Position numbers and translations under genes: made by a program | Source: Clostridium_AW malenominatum | GTDB taxonomy: Bacteria; Bacillota; Clostridia; Clostridiales; Clostridiaceae | Direction of reading: 5' to 3' | DNA length: 64,000 bases | Assembly (NCBI RefSeq): GCF_039521365.1 | Contig: NZ_BAAACF010000001.1 | Span: forward strand, 496,001-560,000 | Notes under the pieces: model-generated | Seen by the model: only the letters and a program-made list of their open reading frames with translations | What the model was told of the DNA's origin: nothing | The model's database searches: none | Shown: positions 8,128 through 16,582 of the stretch, piece by piece | Numbering within the stretch: the first letter of the stretch is position 1 | Layout of the letters: every line of letters begins with the position of its first letter

Positions 8128-8868
8128 ATGAGCTGCTATAGCAATTTTGCAAATATATATGACGGTTTAGTAAAAGAGGATATCGATTATTTTAAATGGT
8201 CAGAAATTATTTTAGATTATTGTAATAAATACAAAATAAATAGGATGAATTATTTAGATTTAGCTTGCGGTACTGGAAATATTACCGAAATTATAGGAGA
8301 AAATTTTTCAGATGTTTGGGGGGTAGATTTATCCCCAGACATGTTATCAGAGTGTGAAATAAAACTAAGAGAGAAAAATATACTGGGAAATCTAATATGC
8401 CAAGACATAGTAGAATTAGATTTATCAGGGAAAAAATTTGATTTGATAACCTGTTGTTTAGATTCTGTTAATTATATATTAGAATATGAGAATTTAATTG
8501 AGTTTTTTAACAGGGTATGTCTTCATTTGAATGAAGGTGGATTATTTATATTTGATATGAACTCATATTATAAACTATCTAATATATTGGGTAACAATAC
8601 TTATACCTACGATGAAGAAGATTTATTCTATGTATGGGAAAACGTTTTTGAAGAGGAGATAGTGGACATGTATTTAACTTTTTTTTTAAAGAAGGGAGAA
8701 AGTTATAATAGGTTTGATGAAGTCCACAGGGAAAGAGCTTATAGAGAAGAGGAAATAGAAAGAGCTATCCAAAAAAGTAAATTAAATATACTTCATATAC
8801 TAGATAACTATGAAAAGAATTATATAAAAGATACTACGGAAAGAATAGCCTATGTAATAGGCAAGTAA
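8128..8868 (+). CDS. Class I SAM-dependent methyltransferase (YqeM-like)
   Basis: 246 residues. It begins with the YSNFANIYDGL lead typical of YqeM-type methyltransferases, followed by motif I LDLACGTGN (about 53-61), an acidic motif II in GVDLSPDML, and the FDLITCCLDSVNY and GGLFIFDMNS segments. The substrate cannot be told from the sequence; small molecule, tRNA or protein are all possible. Ribosome-binding site AAAGGAGA, 41 bases after the SASP gene and 20 bases before hslO, with no terminator between, so it may be transcribed with either. Confidence 0.8.
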   Translation: MSCYSNFANIYDGLVKEDIDYFKWSEIILDYCNKYKINRMNYLDLACGTGNITEIIGENFSDVWGVDLSPDMLSECEIKLREKNILGNLICQDIVELDLSGKKFDLITCCLDSVNYILEYENLIEFFNRVCLHLNEGGLFIFDMNSYYKLSNILGNNTYTYDEEDLFYVWENVFEEEIVDMYLTFFLKKGESYNRFDEVHRERAYREEEIERAIQKSKLNILHILDNYEKNYIKDTTERIAYVIGK

Positions 8869-8888
8869 TTTATTTTGGAGGTAAACAA

Positions 8889-9779
8889 ATGGGTGATAAA
8901 TTAGTTAGAGCTATCGCAAAAGATGGTGAGATAAGAATAATAGGAGCTATTACTACAGACTTAGTAAATGAGGGCGTAAGGATACATAATTGCAGTGCTA
9001 CAGCAGCAGCAGCCTTAGGTAGAATGTTAACAGCTGGTGCACTGATGGGAGCTATGTTAAAGTCAGATAAAGACAAACTTACCATTCAAATGAATGGTGG
9101 AGGAGAGGCAAAGGGAGTTATAGCAACTGCTTATCCTAATGGTCAAGTTAAAGGATATATAGGAAATCCAGCAGTAGATTTACCTGCAAACATTAGAGGA
9201 AAGTTAGATGTAGGAGGAGCTATAGGAAAAGATGGAACTCTTACAGTAATAAAAGATATTGGGTTAAAGGAGCCATATGTAGGTCAAGTTCCAATTTATT
9301 CCGGAGAAATAGGAGATGACTTAGCGTATTACTTTACAGTATCAGAACAAACTCCTTCTGCTGTTGGATTAGGAGTTTTGGTTAATGAGAACTTAAGTAT
9401 TAAAGCTGCTGGAGGATTTATAATACAAATGATGCCTGGAGCAGGAGAATTAACAGCAGATTTTGTAACTTATAGACTTGAAGAAGTGGCCTCCATAACA
9501 GAATTTATAGACAGAGGTATGTCTATTGAAGAAATATTAGAATTTATCTTTGAAGATATGGATTTAAAAATATTAGATAGTTTCACTCCTGAATATAAAT
9601 GCAATTGTTCAAGGGAAAAGGTTGAAAGAGCGTTACTAAGTATTGGAAAAGATGATTTGCAAGAATTATATGATGATAATAAAACTGAAGAGTTAAAATG
9701 TGAATTTTGTAACAGTAGTTACCAATTCACTAATGAAGAGATTGGAAGAATATTAAGAACTTTAAATGAAAATAAATAA
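8889..9779 (+). CDS. hslO: Redox-regulated molecular chaperone Hsp33
   Basis: Cytosolic holdase activated by oxidative unfolding. The 296-residue protein carries the C-terminal zinc/redox switch Cys238-x-Cys240 and Cys271-x-x-Cys274, and the N-terminal domain signature with VRIHNCSATAAAALGR and QMNGGGEAKG. Start ATG with GGAGG 9 bases upstream, 20 bases after the methyltransferase. No obvious terminator precedes the cobalamin leader downstream. Confidence 0.95.
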   Translation: MGDKLVRAIAKDGEIRIIGAITTDLVNEGVRIHNCSATAAAALGRMLTAGALMGAMLKSDKDKLTIQMNGGGEAKGVIATAYPNGQVKGYIGNPAVDLPANIRGKLDVGGAIGKDGTLTVIKDIGLKEPYVGQVPIYSGEIGDDLAYYFTVSEQTPSAVGLGVLVNENLSIKAAGGFIIQMMPGAGELTADFVTYRLEEVASITEFIDRGMSIEEILEFIFEDMDLKILDSFTPEYKCNCSREKVERALLSIGKDDLQELYDDNKTEELKCEFCNSSYQFTNEEIGRILRTLNENK

Positions 9780-9803
9780 TTGAGAATGTGATAAAAAAAT
9801 AAC

Positions 9804-9832
9804 TTGTAATATTAAATAAAAAGGAATATAAT
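9804..9832 (+). promoter_or_regulatory. Probable SigmaA promoter of the riboswitch-cobT transcript
   Basis: TTGTAA (9804-9809), a 17-base spacer and TATAAT (9827-9832), just upstream of the cobalamin aptamer. Confidence 0.6.
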
Positions 9833-9854
9833 TTTATTGAACTTAATAATAATT

Positions 9855-10010
9855 TTAGGTGCTGTAATAGTTTAAAAGAGAAAGTGGTAAAAATCCACTG
9901 CAGCCCCCGCTACTGTATAAGCGAACGAATCCCGCATCCACTGGAGTTTTTCTGGGAAGGAGGGAAGAGAATGATGCTTGAGCCAGGAGAACTGCCTAAA
10001 ATTGAGTCGA
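9855..10010 (+). promoter_or_regulatory. Cobalamin (adenosylcobalamin-class) riboswitch
   Basis: Consensus elements in the right order: AGGTGCTG start, TAAAAGAGAAAGTGG, AATCCACTGCAGCCCCCGC, then ACTGTATAAGCG, and the B12 box GAGCCAGGAGAACTGCC (ending about 9996). It sits in front of cobT with a terminator 40-60 bases downstream, as expected for an off-switch that stops transcription when cobalamin is plentiful. Outer boundaries are approximate. Confidence 0.92.
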
Positions 10011-10053
10011 TTTTGTTCTTCGGAGGGAAGAGAAAATATATTGAGGATTATAA

Positions 10054-10087
10054 TACCTCTACCTTTGGGTAGAGGTAATTTTTTTTT
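10054..10087 (+). terminator. Riboswitch expression-platform terminator
   Basis: Perfect 10-bp stem TACCTCTACC/GGTAGAGGTA with a TTTG loop, followed by AATTTTTTTTTT. It ends about a dozen bases before the cobT start region, so read-through is needed for expression. Confidence 0.9.
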
Positions 10088-10103
10088 ATTGAGGAGGATA
10101 CAT

Positions 10104-11177
10104 ATGATATTATTAGAGCAAACCTTAAAAAACATATCGTCAGGAGACAAAGAGGCAATTAAAAAGGCATGGGAAAGAATGGATAGTTTAAGCAAACCTA
10201 TAGGAAGCTTAGGCAAATTAGAAGAAATTGCAGTAAAGATAGCAGGAATAACTGGACAGGTTAAGAATAAAATAAACAAGAAAAATACAATTATAATGTG
10301 TGCTGACAATGGTGTGTGGGAAGAGGGAGTTTCAGCTTGTCCTCAAGAGTTAACTGCAATAATAACAGATAATTATACCAAAGGAGTAACAGGAATAGGA
10401 GTATTATCTAAAAATGTAGGAGCAGATATAACTGTAGTTGATATAGGAGTAAATGGTAATTTTAATAATGACAAAATAATTAATAAAAAAATAGCCTACG
10501 GAACTAAAAACATAGCAAAGGAATCTGCAATGACAAGAGAAGAAGCTATTAAAGCTATTGAAGTAGGTATAGAAATAGTGGACAACTTAGTAAAAGAAGG
10601 ATATGATTTGTTTGGCACTGGAGAAGCTGGAATGTGCAATACTACAACCAGTGCTGCAGTTATTAGTGTTTTTTCTGGAATGGATTCAGATTCTATTGTT
10701 GGAATGGGTTCAGGACTTACGGAAGAAGGCTTTATTAATAAAAAGAGAGTAGTAAAGGAAGCTATTAAGCTTAATAATCCAGATATAAAAGATCCTATTG
10801 ATGTAATAGCTAAGGTAGGGGGATTTGATATTGCAGGACTTTGTGGATGCTTTTTAGGGGCAGCTAAAAATAGAGTACCTATAGTAATTGATGGAATAAT
10901 TTCTTGTGCCGCAGCACTATGTGCCTATAAACTTAATACAAGAGTAAAGGACTTTATGTTTCCGTCACATCTCTCAGCAGAGCCTGGATCAAAATATGTA
11001 ATGAATGAAATTGGTTTAAAACCATGTTTGGATATGCAAATGAGATTAGGGGAAGGATCAGGTTGTCCCCTACAATTTTCCATTATAGAATCAGCTTTGG
11101 CAATAATGAATGAAATGGCAACTTTGCAAGAAGCAAGCATAGAAGATAGTGAATTTTTGGTGGACATTAGGAAATAG
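10104..11177 (+). CDS. cobT: Nicotinate-nucleotide-dimethylbenzimidazole phosphoribosyltransferase
   Basis: Activates the lower ligand base of cobalamin by making alpha-ribazole phosphate from nicotinate mononucleotide. 357 residues. Visible family features are the N-terminal MDSLSKPIGSLGKLE, MCADNGVWEEG, FGTGEAGMCNTTTSAA, and the C-terminal catalytic-glutamate segment MRLGEGSGCPL. The start is the ATG at 10104 with GAGGAGG 6 bases upstream; reading further upstream would run into the riboswitch. It stands alone under the riboswitch with no other cobalamin gene in the window, suggesting salvage or remodelling, or synthesis genes elsewhere. Confidence 0.95.
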   Translation: MILLEQTLKNISSGDKEAIKKAWERMDSLSKPIGSLGKLEEIAVKIAGITGQVKNKINKKNTIIMCADNGVWEEGVSACPQELTAIITDNYTKGVTGIGVLSKNVGADITVVDIGVNGNFNNDKIINKKIAYGTKNIAKESAMTREEAIKAIEVGIEIVDNLVKEGYDLFGTGEAGMCNTTTSAAVISVFSGMDSDSIVGMGSGLTEEGFINKKRVVKEAIKLNNPDIKDPIDVIAKVGGFDIAGLCGCFLGAAKNRVPIVIDGIISCAAALCAYKLNTRVKDFMFPSHLSAEPGSKYVMNEIGLKPCLDMQMRLGEGSGCPLQFSIIESALAIMNEMATLQEASIEDSEFLVDIRK

Positions 11178-11217
11178 TTTTTTAGGTTTTTAATGTTTTA
11201 GTTATTTAGTTTTGGTA

Positions 11218-11243
11218 GAAATCCATTGAGGGATTTCTTCCTT
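11218..11243 (+). terminator. Weak terminator-like hairpin after cobT
   Basis: 7-bp stem GAAATCC/GGATTTC with a 6-base loop, followed by TTCCTT. Only moderately convincing. Confidence 0.45.
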
Positions 11244-11303
11244 AACTAATTAAATATTCAAGTAGTGAACTAAAAAACTGGAAGACGCTAAGCATTTTCC
11301 TAG

Positions 11304-11332
11304 TTGACAAATTACCAATTGGCTTATATAAT
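11304..11332 (+). promoter_or_regulatory. Consensus SigmaA promoter of the tRNA cluster
   Basis: TTGACA (11304-11309), a 17-base spacer and TATAAT (11327-11332), both perfect consensus. The first tRNA begins 32 bases later. Confidence 0.85.
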
Positions 11333-11363
11333 AGAAATTGTGTTTAAGCGATAATTTAAGTAT

Positions 11364-11439
<76 letters not shown>

Positions 11440-11444
11440 TACAT

Positions 11445-11519
11445 GCGGAAGTGGCTCAGTGGTAGAGCGTCACCTTGCCAAGGTGAACGTCGCGGGTTCG
11501 AGTCCCGTCTTCCGCTCCA
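11445..11519 (+). tRNA. tRNA-Gly (GCC)
   Basis: 75 bases with encoded CCA. Acceptor GCGGAAG/CTTCCGC, anticodon loop TTGCCAA in stem TCACC/GGTGA gives GCC. It starts 5 bases after tRNA-Phe. Confidence 0.97.
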
Positions 11520-11527
11520 AATTTTAC

Positions 11528-11601
<74 letters not shown>

Positions 11602-11608
11602 AAACAAA

Positions 11609-11640
11609 AGCATTCAAACTTTAGTTTGAATGCTTTATTT
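11609..11640. terminator. Bidirectional terminator between tRNA-Cys and the convergent gene
   Basis: Perfect 11-bp stem AGCATTCAAAC/GTTTGAATGCT with a TTTA loop. Followed by TTATTTG on the plus strand; on the minus strand it is preceded by the stop of the gene at 11635 and followed by a T-rich run. Confidence 0.8.
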
Positions 11641-12351
11641 GTCTTTTAAGGATACTGTAAATAATGATCCCCTATCTATAAGTTTACCCTTCCTTAAGTA
11701 GATTGGTTCTACCCCATGCTTATGAAGAAAGGTAATTACGTCTTTTCCATGAGAGTAGTAATTCAAGTCTCCAAAAAAAGCTAATCTATTTTCATCGAGA
11801 AGTCCAGAGCATCCTCCAATAAACCCATAGTCTAGCCCCGGTAAGGATATATCGCCTGGTGGAAGTAGTAATACATCAAAATTTTCAACCTCTAAAGTTC
11901 TTGCAATGGCGATATCGCTAGTGATTATGGCATTATCATTAACTATGGCAGTAGAGCACTTGGTGTATCCTTGTTTTACATTTATTAATTTTTTATGTTT
12001 AGTCATTTCCAATAATACTTCATCTGTATATTTAATATTGTGGATAAAATAGCTTTTTAAATTAACAGCATTCAATTTAATATTTAAAGGATATTTACTT
12101 CCCAGGCTATCTTTACACAAAGATACTTTAAAATTTAAGGATGTAAAAAAATTAAAAAAAGAGTTTTCTATGTCTTTGTGAAGAATTATATTTTCATTGT
12201 CTACGATATGCATTAAAATATCTGGATGACCGCATATTGCCTTATAAATATTAGGATTAGGAGGGCATTTAATGGGTTGAAAACCTAAATTTAATAAATT
12301 AATTTCTTCTTCATCATCAATTCGATAATCGACTATTGCATAATTTTTCAT
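11635..12351 (-). CDS. Conserved clostridial protein with pentein-like internal repeats (possibly DUF6873/GME fold)
   Basis: 238 residues, function unknown to me. The protein shows a repeated pattern of a Gly/Cys or Gly/His lead, a hydrophobic strand, an Asp/Asn turn, another strand and a final Asp: near 41-61 (GHPDILMHIVDNENIILHKD), near 127-147 (KCSTAIVNDNAIITSD) and near 176-196 (GCSGLLDENRLAFFGD). Weaker copies may exist at 86-110 and the C-terminus. This resembles the pseudo-symmetric pentein or guanidino-modifying-enzyme fold. No signal peptide or membrane helix. I chose the ATG at 12351 because GGAGG lies 5 bases upstream; an ATG four codons earlier has no such site. Confidence 0.7.
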   Translation of the reverse strand: MKNYAIVDYRIDDEEEINLLNLGFQPIKCPPNPNIYKAICGHPDILMHIVDNENIILHKDIENSFFNFFTSLNFKVSLCKDSLGSKYPLNIKLNAVNLKSYFIHNIKYTDEVLLEMTKHKKLINVKQGYTKCSTAIVNDNAIITSDIAIARTLEVENFDVLLLPPGDISLPGLDYGFIGGCSGLLDENRLAFFGDLNYYSHGKDVITFLHKHGVEPIYLRKGKLIDRGSLFTVSLKDK

Positions 12352-12477
12352 AAAAACCTCCATACTATCTTATATTAATTTTAAATTATAATTAACTTAT
12401 TGTCGATATTTATGTTCTTTCATTATGAATATAGCTAATAATTAAACACATACTATTTATAGAAAGGAGTGAGGAAT

Positions 12478-13383
12478 ATGCAATGTTTTAAGCTTATATA
12501 CGAAAAGGATTTTGATGGACTAATAGAAGAATTGGAAGAAATGAGAGAGTATTTTAAATCTAGGCATATTGAAATAGGTATCGCTGAGAGTATGGAAGAT
12601 AAAACTCACTTCATAAATATATATTTTCCAGATAAGAAGATTGAAGAAAAAGCGTTAAATATATTTCATCATCATATAGGAAATATATTATATAAAGCTT
12701 TAATAGAAGAATTTGATGAAAAATGCATGATAGACTTTATTACAGAAGCCTATTTTTTTCTGAATGAAGATGAATTAAGAGATGTAAGAATTAAAAGTTT
12801 AAATATACTTAATAATGATAAGCTCCCGATAAATGATAATAATATATTTTATATAAATAGAAAAAACGAGTTGATAGATAAAATTATTGAGTGTATAGCG
12901 GATAAAAATGAAATCAACATAAAAGGATTTTTAACTTTTAGAATTAAACCTCTTAGGGATGAAATAGAGAAAATAATAGATAAGATAGTAGAAGAGTATT
13001 TGATTGAAAAGGAATATAATGAATTTATTAAGCTTTTAAAATATTTTGTTGAGATACAAGATAGTAGAATTGAATTAGTTAATATAATTATTAAAGAGGA
13101 TGGAAATTATAGTGTGTTAGACGGTGAAGGAAATAATATTATGGATGAGTTTGCTAAGGATTTTATAAATAATCAAATGGCAAGTGCCATAAATGTAGAA
13201 GATATTTTGATTAGTGGTCTTATAGCATACTGTCCTGAAAAAATAGTTATTCATGGTAGTAAAAATTCTAGGAATAATGAAATCATAAATACTATAAAAA
13301 ATGTTTTTTTAAATAGAGTGTCTTTTTGTGAAAATTGTAAAATGTGTTTTGCTTCAATTAGCAAAAGAGGCGTTAAAAGATAA
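12478..13383 (+). CDS. ytxC: Putative sporulation protein YtxC
   Basis: 301 residues, Lys/Glu/Ile-rich and without membrane segments or a signal. The length, the YtxC-like C-terminal part (FLTFRIK, then EFIKLLKYFVEIQDSR) and its place directly upstream of thrS, as in many spore formers, support the call. The molecular role in sporulation is unknown. The start ATG at 12478 follows AAAGGAG by 9 bases; a GTG at 12469 lies inside that site and is unlikely. The C-terminus has a CENCKMC cysteine cluster that could bind metal. Confidence 0.75.
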   Translation: MQCFKLIYEKDFDGLIEELEEMREYFKSRHIEIGIAESMEDKTHFINIYFPDKKIEEKALNIFHHHIGNILYKALIEEFDEKCMIDFITEAYFFLNEDELRDVRIKSLNILNNDKLPINDNNIFYINRKNELIDKIIECIADKNEINIKGFLTFRIKPLRDEIEKIIDKIVEEYLIEKEYNEFIKLLKYFVEIQDSRIELVNIIIKEDGNYSVLDGEGNNIMDEFAKDFINNQMASAINVEDILISGLIAYCPEKIVIHGSKNSRNNEIINTIKNVFLNRVSFCENCKMCFASISKRGVKR

Positions 13384-13394
13384 AAGCAAAGATA

Positions 13395-13423
13395 TTGACA
13401 ATTAAAGATATTGAGAATATAAT
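13395..13423 (+). promoter_or_regulatory. Consensus SigmaA promoter of thrS
   Basis: TTGACA (13395-13400), 17-base spacer and TATAAT (13418-13423), both perfect, directly upstream of the T-box leader. Confidence 0.85.
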
Positions 13424-13429
13424 TATTAA

Positions 13430-13672
13430 AAGTAAATAAAAGCTATGACAAGGAAGAGTAGATAAGTAAACTGTTAAAAGAGATGAAAACCCATAGGCTG
13501 AAAGGTTTTCTTACCAGCAATTATTGAAAACCACCTTTGAGCTGAATGCTGAAAATAAAGTAAGCAATTCCGTAGCCTGCGTTAAAGGAACAGAGAGGAT
13601 AGTAGTAACTATCAACTTGGGTGGAACCGCGATTGAATCGTCCCATTATTTGGGAGGATTTTTTGTTTTTTG
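13430..13672 (+). promoter_or_regulatory. T-box leader of thrS (threonine specifier) with terminator
   Basis: Contains the T-box core GGGTGGAACCGCG (13619-13631), an upstream Stem I region, and the codon ACC (13530-13532) in the position expected for the specifier. It is followed by a terminator, AATC-G-TCCCA paired with TGGGA-G-GATT (13636-13660) and then a T-rich run. Uncharged tRNA-Thr would favour the antiterminator and thrS expression. Confidence 0.92.
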
Positions 13673-13705
13673 AAAATATTTAAATTAATATATGGGAGGT
13701 AAAAC

Positions 13706-15613
13706 ATGGTTAAAGTAACTTTAAAAGATGGAAAAATACTTGAAATAGAAAAGGGAGTTAAGGTAAGTGAAATTGCAATGAAGATTAGTCCAGCTCTTTA
13801 TAAAAAAGCTGTAGGGGCTAAGATTAATGGAGAAAGTGGAGATTTGATGACTCCAGTAGAAGAAGATATAACCTTAGAGATTTTAACTTTTGATGATGAG
13901 GATGGAAGAAAGACATTAAGGCATACAGCTTCACATATACTAGCTCAAGCAGTAAAAAACTTATATCCAAATACAAAATTAGCTATAGGACCAGCTATAG
14001 ACAATGGTTTCTATTATGATTTTGACACAGATGTTATATTTACACCTGAAATGTTAGAAAAAATAGAAAAAGAAATGGAAAAGATCATAAAAGAAGATTT
14101 AGCTTTAGAAAGATTTGAATTACCAAGGGATGAAGCTATAAAGTTCATGAAAGAAAAGGGAGAAGACTATAAGGTAGAATTAATAGAAGATTTACCAGAA
14201 GGAGAAACAATATCCTTTTATAAAGAGGGAGAATTTGTTGATTTATGTGCAGGACCTCATGTTCCATCTACAGGAAAAGTTAAAGCAGTAAAACTTCTTT
14301 CAGTAGCAGGTGCCTACTGGAAGGGAAGTGAAAAGAATAAGATGCTTCAAAGAATATATGGAACAGCTTTTACTAAGAAAAGCGACTTAGAAGAATATTT
14401 AAACATGTTAGAAGAAGCTAAGAAGAGAGATCATAGAAAGATAGGTAAGGAATTAGAATTATTTACTATATATGAAGAAGGTCCAGGTTTTCCGTTCTTT
14501 TTACCAAAAGGAATGACTGTAAGAAACTTGTTAGAATATTTCTGGAGAGAAAAGCATATAGAAGCTGGGTATCAAGAAATAAAGACTCCAATAATACTAA
14601 ATGAGCAATTATGGCATCGTTCAGGACATTGGGATCACTATAAAGAAAACATGTACTTTACAAAAATAGATGAAGAAGATTTCGCAGTAAAGCCAATGAA
14701 TTGTCCAGGGGCAATTTTAACTTATAAAAATTCATTACACTCTTATAGAGAATTTCCTTTGAGACTGGCAGAATTAGGATTAGTGCATAGACATGAGTTA
14801 TCAGGTGCTCTTCACGGTATGATGAGAGTTAGATGCTTTACACAAGATGACGCTCATATATTTATGACAAGAGACCAAATCAAAGATGAGCTTTTAAAGG
14901 TTATAAAATTAATAGATGATTTCTACAAAGTATTTGGATTTGAATATCATGTAGAACTTTCAACAAGACCAGAAAACTCCATGGGCAGTGATGAAGATTG
15001 GGAAGTAGCAACTAATGGATTAAAAGATGCATTAGAAGAAATAGGTTTACCTTATAAGGTTAACGAAGGAGATGGAGCCTTCTACGGTCCTAAAATTGAC
15101 TTCCATTTAAAAGATTGTATAGGAAGAACATGGCAATGTGGTACAATTCAACTTGACTTCCAAATGCCAGAAAGATTTGACTTAAGCTATGTTGGACCAG
15201 ATGGAGAAAAACATAGACCGGTAATGGTTCATAGAGTTGTATTTGGAAGTATTGAAAGATTCATAGCTATCCTTATTGAAAACTATGCGGGTGCTTTTCC
15301 TGCTTGGCTTGCACCAATTCAAGTTAGGGTTATGAATATAACAGATAGCCAAAAAGAATACGCAAATGGAGTAGTAAATAAACTAAAGAACTCCGGAATA
15401 AGAGTTGAAATGGACGAAAGAAATGAAAAGATTGGATATAAAATTAGAGAAGCGCAGCTTAAGAAAATTCCTTATATGATAGTAATAGGTGATAAGGAAA
15501 TGGCAGAAGAAAAGGTAGCTGTAAGATCAAGAAAAGGTGGAGATTTAGGTTCTATGGACTTAAGCCAGTTTATATCCCAATTAACTGAAGAAATAAACAA
15601 TAAAAATGTTTAA
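13706..15613 (+). CDS. thrS: Threonine-tRNA ligase
   Basis: 635 residues, full length. The order is an N-terminal TGS domain (about 1-62), the editing/SAD domain with HTASHILAQAV, the class II catalytic core with motif 2 in the VHRHELSGALHGMMRVR region and the zinc-ligand cysteine in MNCPGAI, the motif 3 region HRVVFGSIERF, and the C-terminal anticodon-binding domain (from about 535). It charges tRNA-Thr. Ribosome-binding site GGGAGG, 7 bases before the ATG. Controlled by the T-box leader upstream. Confidence 0.98.
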   Translation: MVKVTLKDGKILEIEKGVKVSEIAMKISPALYKKAVGAKINGESGDLMTPVEEDITLEILTFDDEDGRKTLRHTASHILAQAVKNLYPNTKLAIGPAIDNGFYYDFDTDVIFTPEMLEKIEKEMEKIIKEDLALERFELPRDEAIKFMKEKGEDYKVELIEDLPEGETISFYKEGEFVDLCAGPHVPSTGKVKAVKLLSVAGAYWKGSEKNKMLQRIYGTAFTKKSDLEEYLNMLEEAKKRDHRKIGKELELFTIYEEGPGFPFFLPKGMTVRNLLEYFWREKHIEAGYQEIKTPIILNEQLWHRSGHWDHYKENMYFTKIDEEDFAVKPMNCPGAILTYKNSLHSYREFPLRLAELGLVHRHELSGALHGMMRVRCFTQDDAHIFMTRDQIKDELLKVIKLIDDFYKVFGFEYHVELSTRPENSMGSDEDWEVATNGLKDALEEIGLPYKVNEGDGAFYGPKIDFHLKDCIGRTWQCGTIQLDFQMPERFDLSYVGPDGEKHRPVMVHRVVFGSIERFIAILIENYAGAFPAWLAPIQVRVMNITDSQKEYANGVVNKLKNSGIRVEMDERNEKIGYKIREAQLKKIPYMIVIGDKEMAEEKVAVRSRKGGDLGSMDLSQFISQLTEEINNKNV

Positions 15614-15621
15614 AGTAGTTG

Positions 15622-15650
15622 TTGACAAAAAATAAATATGATAGTAAAAT
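15622..15650 (+). promoter_or_regulatory. SigmaA promoter of infC-rpmI-rplT
   Basis: TTGACA (15622-15627), 17-base spacer and TAAAAT (15645-15650). Confidence 0.8.
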
Positions 15651-15656
15651 ATATTA

Positions 15657-15786
15657 TGTTAAGAAGAAACTAGCCGTTTCTCACCTTACAGTAATGCTAG
15701 TAAGGTTAAGAATTAAAAGTATGTGATTTATGTACTTTGATAATGTTCGTATTTTATGGGACGGCTAAGAGCCGTCCTTTTTTTAT
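15657..15786 (+). promoter_or_regulatory. Attenuator leader of the infC operon (probable L20-responsive leader)
   Basis: The leader begins with a small hairpin, AGAAAC/GTTTCT (15665-15681), whose loop TAGCC is complementary to GGCTA (15763-15767) in the terminator. The terminator is an 8-bp stem GGACGGCT/AGCCGTCC (15759-15777) followed by a T-run. A CCTTAC/GTAAGG hairpin lies between. The arrangement and the genes fit the Firmicute infC leader in which free L20 favours termination. Assignment to L20 is from context. Confidence 0.75.
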
Positions 15787-15819
15787 ATTCTTTATTTTAA
15801 CACCTGGGAGGTGAATGGT

Positions 15820-16332
15820 ATTAATAAAGATTTCTTAGTAAATGAAGAGATTAGAGCAAAGGAACTTAGGGTTATAACAGATGAAAATGAGGCATTAGGA
15901 ATAATGTCATCTGCTGAGGCTCTAAAGATTGCTGAGGAAAAAGAACTAGACTTAGTAATGATTGCTCCAACAGCAAATCCGCCTGTTTGTAAGATAATGA
16001 ATTTTGGAAAGTTTATATATGAACAATCCAAAAAGGACAAAGAGGCAAAAAAGAAGCAAAAGGTTATAAGTCTAAAAGAAATCAGATTAAGCCCAACTAT
16101 TGAAGAGCATGATATAGAAATAAAAACAAATCATGCTAGAAGATTTTTACTTGATGAAGATAAAGTAAAAGTCACAGTAAGATTCAGAGGTAGAGAGGCA
16201 GATTACGCTATTTCAGGGCATAAAATATTAAACTTGTTTCTGTCAAAGATTGAAGATGTATGTGTGGTTGAAAAACCAGCTAAATTAGAAGGTAGAAACA
16301 TGACGATGGTTTTAGCCCCTAAAAAAGCATAA
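15820..16332 (+). CDS. infC: Translation initiation factor IF-3, starting at an ATT codon
   Basis: IF-3 binds the 30S subunit and checks start-codon pairing. The 170-residue protein has the N-terminal domain (VNEEIRAKELRVI), the lysine-rich linker (KKDKEAKKKQKV) and the C-terminal domain (IRLSPTIEEHD). The GTG at 15811 overlaps the Shine-Dalgarno GGGAGGTG (15806-15813) and the ATG at 15815 is out of frame. The ATT at 15820 lies 8 bases after GGAGG and gives an N-terminus like other IF-3 proteins. An AUU start is the well-known basis of IF-3 autoregulation. Confidence 0.93.
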   Translation: MNKDFLVNEEIRAKELRVITDENEALGIMSSAEALKIAEEKELDLVMIAPTANPPVCKIMNFGKFIYEQSKKDKEAKKKQKVISLKEIRLSPTIEEHDIEIKTNHARRFLLDEDKVKVTVRFRGREADYAISGHKILNLFLSKIEDVCVVEKPAKLEGRNMTMVLAPKKA

Positions 16333-16354
16333 ATATTGAGAGGAGGAACACATT

Positions 16355-16552
16355 ATGCCTAAAATGAAAACCCACAGAGGTGCAGCAAAAAGATTTAAAG
16401 TTACAGGAACTGGTAAGTTAAAGAGAGCTAAAGCTTTTAAGAGCCATATATTAACAAAGAAGAGTTCTAAAAGAAAAAGAAATCTTAGACAAACTGGCTA
16501 TGTATCAGAAACTCAAGAAAAAGCAATGAAGAAGTTATTACCATATCTATAA
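16355..16552 (+). CDS. rpmI: 50S ribosomal protein L35
   Basis: 65 residues, very basic, with the standard MPKMKTHRGAAKRFK start and the SHILTKKSSKRKRNLR core of bL35. It sits between infC and rplT as in nearly all bacteria. Ribosome-binding site GAGAGGAGG, 8 bases before the ATG. Confidence 0.98.
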   Translation: MPKMKTHRGAAKRFKVTGTGKLKRAKAFKSHILTKKSSKRKRNLRQTGYVSETQEKAMKKLLPYL

Positions 16553-16582
16553 GATAGAGTTGGAAGAAGGAGGTTACGTTAA

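Noticed and set aside
9884..10103. Open frames inside the cobalamin riboswitch, including an upstream extension of cobT to 9978
   Set aside because: They lie on the conserved aptamer and terminator. cobT has a well-placed ATG at 10104 with GAGGAGG.
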